A stretch of DNA of 21,652 nucleotides, taken from assembly GCA_031278845.1 (NCBI GenBank), contig JAITJQ010000008.1, positions 1 through 21,652 on the forward strand, given 5' to 3'. Made by a program: the position numbers and the translations under genes. The first letter of the stretch is position 1, and each line of letters starts with the position of its first letter. Positions 15,581-21,652 of this stretch are shown piece by piece. A model generated the notes under the pieces. The model had not been told where the DNA came from, ran no database searches, and saw only the letters and a list, made by a program, of their open reading frames with translations. Source of the DNA: Puniceicoccales bacterium (GTDB taxonomy: Bacteria; Verrucomicrobiota; Verrucomicrobiia; Opitutales; LL51).

Positions 15581-16792
15581 ATGAAGATAAAAAGAGTCGG
15601 AATCTTAACCGCTGGAGGTTTAGCACCCTGTCTATCGGCTGCTATAGGTGCCCTGATCGAAGCCTATGGCAAAACTTCTCCTAAAACGGAAATCATTTGC
15701 TATCGGGGGGGTTATAAGGGTCTTTTACTTGGCGATCGGATCATCGTTACCGGCGAGACGCGGCAAAACGTCTCCGCTTTTTTCGATTATGGTGGAAGTC
15801 CCATCGGCAATAGTCGCGTAAAACTGACGAATGTACGCGATTGTGTCCGTCGAGGATACGTCGCAGAAAATGCGAATCCTCAGGAAATTGCTGCGGAACA
15901 ACTTATGCGCGACGGTATCCAGGTACTCCATACGATCGGTGGCGACGACACCAATACGGCTGCGGCTGATCTGGCGAAATTTCTGGGACAAAACGACTAC
16001 AAACTGAGCGTCATCGGATTACCCAAAACGGTGGATAACGACGTGTACCCCATTTCCCAAAGTCTCGGCGCCATTACCGCAGCCCATGAAGGGGCACGTT
16101 TTTTCGAAAATGTCGTCACCGAAAGTACGGCTAATCCACGGATGTTACTGGTACACGAAATTATGGGGCGCAATTGCGGTTGGTTAACGGTCGCTACGGC
16201 ACTGGAATATCGTCGCCGCCTAAGTGAAAAAAAATTTTTACCGGAACTCGGATTTAACCAAAGGGTACTCGACATCCACGGCGTATACATTCCCGAAATG
16301 GAGCTCCCCATTGAAGCCGAAACGAAACGCCTACGTACCATTATGGACGAATGTGATTGTGTGAATTTATTTATGAGCGAAGGGGCAGGCGTAGATAGTA
16401 TTGTCAAAGCAATGGAGGCGCAGGGTAAAACGGTCCTACGGGACGCGTTTGGCCACATTAAGTTGGATACGATCAATCCGGGAGAATGGTTAGCGAATGA
16501 ATTGGGGGACACGATTGGTGCTGAAAAAAAGCTTATTCAAAAGAGCGGCTATTTCGCGCGTTCCGCAAGGGCGAATGCGATCGATTTAAAGATCATCCGT
16601 GAATCGGCGGCGTTAGCGATCAAATGTGCTAACGAAGGCCAATCGGGCGTCATCGGCTACGATGAAGAAAACGATAATAAGCTATCGTGCATTAACTTTT
16701 CGCGCATCAAAGGCGGTAAACCGTTCAACGTAAAGGATCCGGAATTTCTCGCCCTACTCAACGCCATCGGACAAATATCCCCCACCGCTTAG
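15581..16792 (+). CDS. pfp: Pyrophosphate-dependent 6-phosphofructokinase
   Basis: 403 residues, the length of short bacterial PPi-PFKs such as that of Propionibacterium. Reversibly phosphorylates fructose 6-phosphate using PPi, replacing ATP-PFK and usable in glycolysis and gluconeogenesis. Visible: LTAGGLAPCLSAAI (9-22), GYKGLL, TIGGDDTNT (118-126; Asp-Asp is the PPi signature), PKTVDND (148-154; K149 contacts PPi and D152 is the catalytic base), IMGRNCGW (194-201), and GYFARSAR (323-330). All catalytic residues are present, unlike the PFK-like protein at 9008. It has its own promoter. Its stop codon (TAG, 16790-16792) overlaps the stop of the convergent lipase-like gene. Confidence 0.95.
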   Translation: MKIKRVGILTAGGLAPCLSAAIGALIEAYGKTSPKTEIICYRGGYKGLLLGDRIIVTGETRQNVSAFFDYGGSPIGNSRVKLTNVRDCVRRGYVAENANPQEIAAEQLMRDGIQVLHTIGGDDTNTAAADLAKFLGQNDYKLSVIGLPKTVDNDVYPISQSLGAITAAHEGARFFENVVTESTANPRMLLVHEIMGRNCGWLTVATALEYRRRLSEKKFLPELGFNQRVLDIHGVYIPEMELPIEAETKRLRTIMDECDCVNLFMSEGAGVDSIVKAMEAQGKTVLRDAFGHIKLDTINPGEWLANELGDTIGAEKKLIQKSGYFARSARANAIDLKIIRESAALAIKCANEGQSGVIGYDEENDNKLSCINFSRIKGGKPFNVKDPEFLALLNAIGQISPTA

Positions 16793-18309
16793 CCGTTTTG
16801 GGGGGGAGGATTTTCATGCGGTGTATTCTCAAAGTGATTACTAATATTTCTCACATAAGCATTATGCCTGGCAAACATACCCGTCGCACCGCTTCTGTCC
16901 TCCATGATATACGACTGTCCGATGTCTGATTTTTTAACAACCGTCCTCGCTACCAGGGATCCACTGCTATCGGAAACCCAATCGCCTCGCATCACAAAGG
17001 AAGGATGGCATTCCGCATGGGCAGCATCGTTTGCCTGTTTACATCTTCCCCTATCCCCCTTGTTTATAAACTTGCGGACATCTCTTCCCAACCCAAGGGG
17101 ATTGAACCCGATGGAAGCATAATTATGCTTTGTTCCCACGGCACGTGCCAACATCCCTCCCATGGAATGCCCTACAAAAATGGGAACAATACCGGGTTGT
17201 AGATTCTCAATAATCGTTTGGGCTAAAGCGTCCGCATCCCGTACATTTTGAGGAACCCCTAAGCGTCCTCCTATGTTTCGAGCATCCGCTAGCCCATCGG
17301 CTATGGATTGAGTGGGGCGAAAGACAACATATAGCGGTGTAAACTCTGTGCGGGGAGGAGTTTGGTCTTTTAATTCCTGAGCCTTTTCCGGCGTAATCAA
17401 ACCCAATTCCAGCCCTTCAGAAATTGACATTTTTTTAGGAAGATCATTATCATCTCGATCAATCCGAAGCCCCGCCTCCATCGTTCTATCAGCATTTGCA
17501 TAGGTGCACTGATCGGGATCATGGCTTATATTTGGGGGAAGACATGGATTTTCTCTAAATATATTTCGATCTTCAATTGTGATATTGCCTGAGAGAGCCC
17601 CATTCCAATGGGCCGCCCTACTATGGGAAGCTATACTCTGTAGCTTCGTAAGTTTTGCGGAGTTTTTGGCAAAATTGGATTGACTAAAATCCAATCGCTT
17701 GCGTTTCCCTCCATAAATTTTATTATTGAGTGAACCCAGTTTCAAGTTCTCATAGAGTGATGTAATGGATTCTTTCATTTCAGTCGGATCGATCCCTCCT
17801 TCGGCCAGATAACTCTCAAAGTTACCTAGGGTACTCAATGCACCACTCGGTCGCCCTCCCTGGTCGAAAAGACCCCTAAAAATTCCTAAATCGTTGCCAT
17901 TATTCTTCAATTCTTTTTTTGCTTCTTCAGGATTAAGAGAGATCATTAGGTTAAGCAAATAAAGCTTCTCCTTAGGGTCTTGGCACGCTTTCATTGCGTT
18001 AAACACATTCTGAAAGGATTCAAGATTCTTCTTACTGCCTACTTTACCACCTATTTTATACTTTCCTTTACCACCGCTAAGCCTTAAAGTGAATTCCTGA
18101 CCTTCTAACTTAATCGTAACAGTTTTGTGTAACGGTTGTCCTTGCGGATTAGAATGCGAAAAGCGTCTAAAAATTGTCCTGCGAGGAATTGACGGCGTCA
18201 GCTTGACCTTCATACCATTAGGTAATGCACAATTCTGTTTAGCACCAGACCTCGTTGCTGCATTCAAACTATTTATATCAAACGATGGTAATCGAGAAAT
18301 ATCACTCAT
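16789..18309 (-). CDS. GHSMGG alpha/beta-hydrolase (lipase-like), candidate secreted effector
   Basis: 506 residues. The C-terminal half has the lipase-type nucleophile elbow VPIFVGHSMGGML (S382), then YASIGFNPLG, MRGDWVSD (candidate Asp D443) and ARHNAYV (candidate His H482), the order and spacing of class-3 lipases. The N-terminal ~330 residues have no recognised domain; they hold FSQSNFAK, GLRIDRDDN and GLELGL, all shared with the adjacent copy. There is no signal peptide; the first ~30 residues are Ser/Asn/Ala-rich and polar, as in many type III substrates, though that is weak evidence. A TTGCAA-16-TATAGT promoter lies so close that the mRNA would be leaderless or nearly so. Lies beside a SctQ-like gene. 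Substrate unknown; phospholipid or acyl-ester hydrolysis is a guess. Confidence 0.75.
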   Translation of the reverse strand: MSDISRLPSFDINSLNAATRSGAKQNCALPNGMKVKLTPSIPRRTIFRRFSHSNPQGQPLHKTVTIKLEGQEFTLRLSGGKGKYKIGGKVGSKKNLESFQNVFNAMKACQDPKEKLYLLNLMISLNPEEAKKELKNNGNDLGIFRGLFDQGGRPSGALSTLGNFESYLAEGGIDPTEMKESITSLYENLKLGSLNNKIYGGKRKRLDFSQSNFAKNSAKLTKLQSIASHSRAAHWNGALSGNITIEDRNIFRENPCLPPNISHDPDQCTYANADRTMEAGLRIDRDDNDLPKKMSISEGLELGLITPEKAQELKDQTPPRTEFTPLYVVFRPTQSIADGLADARNIGGRLGVPQNVRDADALAQTIIENLQPGIVPIFVGHSMGGMLARAVGTKHNYASIGFNPLGLGRDVRKFINKGDRGRCKQANDAAHAECHPSFVMRGDWVSDSSGSLVARTVVKKSDIGQSYIMEDRSGATGMFARHNAYVRNISNHFENTPHENPPPQNG

Positions 18310-18315
18310 GACATT

Positions 18316-18343
18316 ACTATAATTTTTACAAAACTATTTGCAA
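18316..18343 (-). promoter_or_regulatory. Promoter of the intact lipase-like gene
   Basis: On the minus strand, TTGCAA (18343-18338), a 16-nt spacer and TATAGT (18321-18316). The -10 ends 7 nt before the ATG at 18309, so transcription would begin about at the start codon, consistent with the lack of a Shine-Dalgarno. A second TATAAT (18363-18358) is an alternative -10 giving a ~40-nt leader. The TTGCAA box and flanks are repeated upstream of the second copy and of sctQ. Confidence 0.5.
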
Positions 18344-18388
18344 TTAAATTTTCGTAAATTATAAAAAAATTCAATAAATATTAATGTC

Positions 18389-19891
18389 TCACAAAAAAAC
18401 CCTTTCTTCTTTCATAAATTTAAAAAATTCCCGCTTGGCTTCTTTTTTCAACAGGAAAGCAATATATTCCAACTGATCACTTTCCATTCGGCATAGATTT
18501 TCAGCGATTTGACGTCTCACCGATAATGCCGGATTCATTAGGTAGCTGACCAATATTGAATAGATATTCCTATTTTTTTCATTTTTGGATAAATTTATAC
18601 CGCTCAACAAATCTCTTTTTATAATTTCATGATTCCTATAATTGTGAATATTACACCAATAGGCGGTGTGTTGCCTTAACATACCCATCGTATGACTCCT
18701 ATTAGACATAATATATCGTTGCCCAATATACGGCTTTTTAACCAATAAACGGGCCACTTTAGACTCTCTTTCATCAGAAACCCAATCGCCTCGCATCGCA
18801 AAAGATGGATGGCATTCCGCATGGGCAACGTCATTCGCCCCTTTACATCTTCCCCGATCCCCCTTGTCTATAAACCTACGGACACCTTCTCCCAATCCAA
18901 GAGGATTAAACCCAACGGAAGCATAATTGTACTTCGCTCCCATGACATGGGCAAGCATTCCGCCCATGGAATGGCCCGTAAAAATAGGTACAACACCGGG
19001 TTGTAGATTGTCGATGATCGTTTGGGCTAAAGTATCCGCATCCCGTACGCTTCTGGGAACCCAACCCATTATGTTGATGATATCCGCTCTCACGTCGGCA
19101 GCGGATTCCGTGGACCGAAATGAAATGTATAGCGGCGTAAACTCATCGTAGCCTTCCTGTCCCAATATCTGGGCTACTTCCGGCATCACTAAACCCAGTT
19201 CTAATCCATCGACAAGGAACATCTTTGGCGGATTTCCATTATCATCTCGATCAATCCGAAGCCCCGCCTCCATCGCCCGATCGGAATTGATATATGAGCA
19301 CCGCTCCCCATCATGACATATACGACGCCCATAGCGCGGATTTTTTTTCAATGTATCCACGAATATGCCCTGCGCCATCATTTTAAGGTTATCCTTACAA
19401 TCCTTTCGCCAATATGCCGAACTATTATGGTAAGCTATAGCTTCCAGTTTGCCTATCCTTTCGAGGCATTTGGCAAAATTGGATTGGCTAAAATTTAATC
19501 GCTTACGCTCTCCGCCGTAAACCCTATTGCTGAGATGGCCGAGCTTCAAGTTTTCATAGATCGACTCGATGGATTCTTTAAATTGAATTTTATCGATTCC
19601 TTTTTCTTCAAGGTAACTTCCAAACTTACCCACGGTACCAAGTATCTCACCGGACTGACCATCGGGAGTGAAAAGCCCATCGAAAAATGCTAACCCACGG
19701 TTATTTTGTATAAGCATTCTCTTCGTGCTTCGAGGACTAAGGGAGGCCATTTAATCGAGCAAGTGAAATTTTTCTTGCCCATCGGAACACTCTCCCATCG
19801 CCTTCAGTATACTTTGAAAGGATTCATTATTACTTTTACTGCCTACTTCGCCATTCACCTTTCGCCCAAATCCGTTATCCCTATGACCATA
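18389..19891 (-). pseudogene. Second lipase-like copy, 5'-truncated and interrupted by a stop
   Basis: The downstream open frame (19750-18389, 453 codons) is a clear paralogue of the 16789-18309 gene: FSQSNFAK, GLRIDRDDN, GHSMGGML (S261 of this ORF), GFNPLGLG, GDRGRCK, AECHPSF, MRGDWVSD (D322) and a His at 361. In-frame homology continues upstream of its ATG: 46 codons (19891-19754) encode GEVGSKSNNESFQSILKAM...KFHLLD, matching GKVGSKKNLESFQNVFNAM...KLYLLN of the intact copy. A TAA (19753-19751) then sits where the intact copy has Leu121. The ~85 residues further upstream are missing, yet the promoter is retained. The 3' end has about 75 extra residues not in the other copy. A shorter functional protein from 19750 is possible, since the catalytic half is preserved. 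Confidence 0.75.
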
Positions 19892-19893
19892 TT

Positions 19894-19921
19894 ATTATAA
19901 CTTGCGTATAACAATTTGCAA
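19894..19921 (-). promoter_or_regulatory. Retained promoter of the truncated lipase-like copy
   Basis: On the minus strand, TTGCAA (19921-19916), a 16-nt spacer and TATAAT (19899-19894), the same arrangement as for the intact copy. The bases after the -10 (AATATGGTCATAGGGAT) align with AATGTCATGAGTGAT of the intact copy, with its start ATG now ATA. Confidence 0.5.
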
Positions 19922-19926
19922 ATATT

Positions 19927-19955
19927 TTTACAAATTAAAAAGATTGTATTATGAA
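19927..19955 (+). promoter_or_regulatory. Possible promoter of the sctQ-like gene
   Basis: TTTACA (19927-19932), a 17-nt spacer and TATGAA (19950-19955) on the plus strand, about 25 nt before the ATG at 19981. The -10 matches only 4 of 6. It overlaps the divergent lipase-copy promoter, so one regulator could act on both. Confidence 0.35.
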
Positions 19956-19980
19956 AAAAAATTCTTAATAGATGTGATAG

Positions 19981-20697
19981 ATGGAACGGGAATTCATACT
20001 AAAGAAGGTATCGAAGAATGACATTTTTATCGATAATATTTTTTATGGTCGGGAAGTTCACCTTACATTTCCATCCGATGGAGGACAAATGAAAGTGGAA
20101 ATCTGCCGACAGGATACGCAATTTTCTGTGGAAATGAAATTGACCATCGGTCGCTACCCATGTTCCCTATTTTTGGAATCGCTACCGCCATTGGCGACGT
20201 TTTCGAAGACATTCGAGAGTATTGATCCCTTTTCCGTCCCAGAAGAGATTCGGCCATTGATTTTTCAAGCGGCACTAGAAAAACTACAGAAACATTTTTC
20301 CACTGCCCTTGGGATAGCCATTTCGATCGATTCCATCGGTACCCTTACTTCCCCTGAACTCCCAAATGGACTCGATTTTGTCGTCACTTCCGGACAAGAC
20401 CACGTCACAGCTGGAACACTCGTAGCTCCCAAGGAGGTCCTTGTCCTTTTAGCAAAAAAAATTCAGAATACCCCCAATTTACACGACTTCAAAGAATTGG
20501 AGGCATCCTATCGTGTTTGCGTAGGATCTACACAACTTTCGAAAGACGATTATCGAGACTTACGCAAAGAAGATATTGTATTTTTGGATCAATATGAGCT
20601 TGCTAAATCGAAAAAAGTCGACATTATCGGCTTCGATGGGGTCAGAATTTTAGGAACATTTGCTGAGGTGGGAGTAGTTGTTGAGCAAATTTCCTAA
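19981..20697 (+). CDS. sctQ: Probable type III secretion C-ring protein, SctQ (YscQ/HrcQ) family, single SpoA domain
   Basis: 238 residues. The C-terminal ~60 (YRVCVGSTQLSKDDYRDL, IVFLDQY, VDIIGFDGVRILGTFAEVG) fit the SpoA (FliMN_C) pattern: a V-x-V-G-S strand, an L-x-x-x-x-L helix, a 'V-x-L-D' strand and a final G-x-F/L-x-x-V strand. The upstream region (CSLFLESLPP, DPFSVPEEIRPLIFQAALEKL) resembles the N-terminal part of SctQ proteins. SctQ forms the cytosolic sorting platform that recruits substrates. Most SctQ proteins are 300 or more residues with two SpoA domains; only one is here, so the partner SpoA may be separate or lost. A flagellar FliM/FliN relative is less likely; no flagellar gene is present. 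The assignment rests on motif pattern, without a search. Followed by three acidic ORFs; a TTG at 20678 would overlap, but the GTG at 20726 is a better next start. Confidence 0.6.
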   Translation: MEREFILKKVSKNDIFIDNIFYGREVHLTFPSDGGQMKVEICRQDTQFSVEMKLTIGRYPCSLFLESLPPLATFSKTFESIDPFSVPEEIRPLIFQAALEKLQKHFSTALGIAISIDSIGTLTSPELPNGLDFVVTSGQDHVTAGTLVAPKEVLVLLAKKIQNTPNLHDFKELEASYRVCVGSTQLSKDDYRDLRKEDIVFLDQYELAKSKKVDIIGFDGVRILGTFAEVGVVVEQIS

Positions 20698-20725
20698 TAA
20701 ATATAAACTTTTAAAGAATTTAATT

Positions 20726-20926
20726 GTGAACGAGGAAATTATTAGTATAAATCTTTACGACATCGAAGGATTCGACTCTCCGGATATAAGAGAGACGGAA
20801 ACGACCATTCAGGATGCATATCCCACTACTTTGTTACTGGACAATGATAGCGAAGATCTCAGTACAGGCGAAATAGAAAGCAGCGATAATGCTTCTTCTA
20901 ACTTTGGAGGATTTTTTCATGGATGA
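20726..20926 (+). CDS. Small acidic protein with INLYD box
   Basis: 66 codons starting GTG: (M)NEEIISINLYDIEGFDSPD, then an acidic, Ser/Thr-rich tail. The start is inferred by alignment with the two following ORFs, both of which begin M-D-E-E and reach the same INL(F/Y) box 5-7 residues later. The longer frame from a TTG (20678) would add a Lys/Asn-rich segment overlapping sctQ. The box (I-N-L-Y-D-I, 20747-20764) is the most diverged of four. Ends 8 nt inside the next gene. No known family recognised; expected to be largely disordered. Position suggests a T3SS-linked role such as substrate, chaperone or C-ring adaptor, all inference. Confidence 0.55.
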   Translation: MNEEIISINLYDIEGFDSPDIRETETTIQDAYPTTLLLDNDSEDLSTGEIESSDNASSNFGGFFHG

Positions 20927-21065
20927 GGAAGAGGATGTGATAGATGTTAATCTTTTTGGGTTTGATAGTGAAATCGATGAGAATGAGAATCTCGACTCAT
21001 TTGCAGATAAAATGAATGACGCAGCTACTAATACCGAAACCCAAAATACTGGCGATATGTACTAA
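20919..21065 (+). CDS. Small acidic protein with VNLFG box
   Basis: 48 residues beginning MDEEEDVIDVNLFGFDSEID, too short for routine ORF listings. GGAGG at 20906-20910 is 8 nt before the ATG, the best ribosome site in this block. Overlaps the stop of the previous ORF by 8 nt (ATGGATGA), implying translational coupling. The box VNLFGF is at 20946-20963; the rest is Asp/Glu/Asn-rich with no hydrophobic core, so intrinsic disorder is likely. Function unknown. Confidence 0.6.
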   Translation: MDEEEDVIDVNLFGFDSEIDENENLDSFADKMNDAATNTETQNTGDMY

Positions 21066-21081
21066 TTTTCGACCACTAACT

Positions 21082-21652
21082 ATGGATGAAGAAGATGATG
21101 GGGCAGTGGATATAAACCTCTTTGGAATTAGTCAAAAGGCTGCTGAAGATGAAAATTTTGAGGATGTAAATATGAATGCAGAAGGTGTAACAGGTATTAA
21201 TCTTTTTGGGATCGGCGACGATGAGCCATCGGACGAAAATAATGACGCAATGGATGAAAAAAATCTTGATCAGCTACGACAACCCGGTACGGGAAGCGAT
21301 TCCAACGATGCATCTGCTACAGACGGTGCACAAGTCGCAGCAACCGTTACCGCAACCCCAAGCGATTCCGTAGCGAGCGGCCCACTACCGATACCACCCA
21401 AAGCTAAGCCCGGCGAAAAAGTGGATACTTCACAGTTGGATGCCGAGCTCGCTAAGATGAAACCAACAGATTCACCTCAATCCAAACAACCCACAGCCAA
21501 CGCTTCCGCTGCCAGTGATGCGGACGATGACGCAGCAGCCGACGCTTCCAATGAGGATGCCGATGCTTCCGCTGCCAGTGATGCGGACGATGACGCAGCA
21601 GCCGACGCTTCCAATGAGGATGCCGATGCTTCCGCTGCCAGTGATGCGGACG
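21082..21652 (+). CDS. Acidic repeat protein with two INLFG boxes (5' part, runs off the window)
   Basis: Starts at the ATG at 21082, 16 nt after the previous stop, and is open to the window end (190 codons, no stop seen). Layout: M-D-E-E acidic start with INLFGI at residues 11-16, a second INLFGI at 39-44 (GVTGINLFGIGDDE), an acidic Asn/Asp/Ser linker, a Pro/Lys segment (GPLPIPPKAKPGEK, about 103-116) followed by a short predicted helix (VDTSQLDAELAKMK), then from residue 141 a 21-residue Ala/Asp/Ser repeat. No family recognised. No Shine-Dalgarno is evident; it may be read by reinitiation. Looks like a low-complexity secreted or scaffold protein next to a T3SS component; function not known. 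Confidence 0.65.
   Translation, partial: MDEEDDGAVDINLFGISQKAAEDENFEDVNMNAEGVTGINLFGIGDDEPSDENNDAMDEKNLDQLRQPGTGSDSNDASATDGAQVAATVTATPSDSVASGPLPIPPKAKPGEKVDTSQLDAELAKMKPTDSPQSKQPTANASAASDADDDAAADASNEDADASAASDADDDAAADASNEDADASAASDAD
21502..21652 (+). repeat. Perfect 63-bp tandem repeat (2 full copies and a partial third)
   Basis: Copies at 21502-21564 and 21565-21627 are identical, and 21628-21652 begins a third before the window ends. The unit is 21 codons (A-S-A-A-S-D-A-D-D-D then A-A-A-D-A-S-N-E-D-A-D), so copy-number change preserves the frame. Total copy number cannot be seen. Confidence 0.95.

Noticed and set aside
15997..16512. 171-codon minus-strand open frame inside pfp
   Set aside because: Opposite the conserved active-site region of pfp; Ser/Arg-rich shadow composition.

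Overview
The window is about 21.6 kb of bacterial chromosome, closely packed, with AT-rich genes and GC-rich palindromic spacers. A pyrophosphate-type phosphofructokinase, a variant Dxs, a PgpH-type 7TM-HD protein and a probable type III secretion (T3SS) C-ring protein beside lipase-like proteins together suggest a host-associated bacterium of the PVC group, most plausibly Verrucomicrobiota (Opitutae-like). That placement is inference from gene content; no rRNA or marker phylogeny is available here.

Layout. 1-5.3 kb is housekeeping: tpiA and a HIT hydrolase (minus), a stand-alone acyl carrier protein, tgt (queuosine) and an overlapping methyltransferase (plus), then a XerC/D recombinase (minus) divergent from a one-cluster ferredoxin (plus). 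5.7-6.7 kb holds an AT-rich gene for an exported ankyrin-repeat protein. 6.9-10.2 kb carries dxs and a PFK-fold protein that has lost its catalytic residues. 10.5-15.3 kb carries pgpH and mutL (minus) and divergent rsmG (plus). 15.6-16.8 kb is an apparently active PPi-dependent phosphofructokinase with a good sigma70 promoter.

16.8-21.65 kb looks like an accessory, probably host-interaction block. It contains an intact GHSMGG alpha/beta-hydrolase with no signal peptide and a second copy whose 5' end is decayed (N-terminal deletion plus an in-frame TAA). These are followed by a SctQ-like protein with a single SpoA domain, and three consecutive ORFs that all begin M-[DN]-E-E and carry a repeated [IV]NL[FY][GD][IF] box. 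The last ORF runs off the window inside a perfect 63-bp tandem repeat. The candidate undescribed system is this block: T3SS C-ring protein, INLFG-box acidic proteins and lipase-like candidate effectors that share promoter sequence.

Nearly every spacer lying 3' of a gene, but no divergent promoter spacer, is filled with a modular family of GC-rich hairpins. One member supplies the last residues and stop codon of tpiA.
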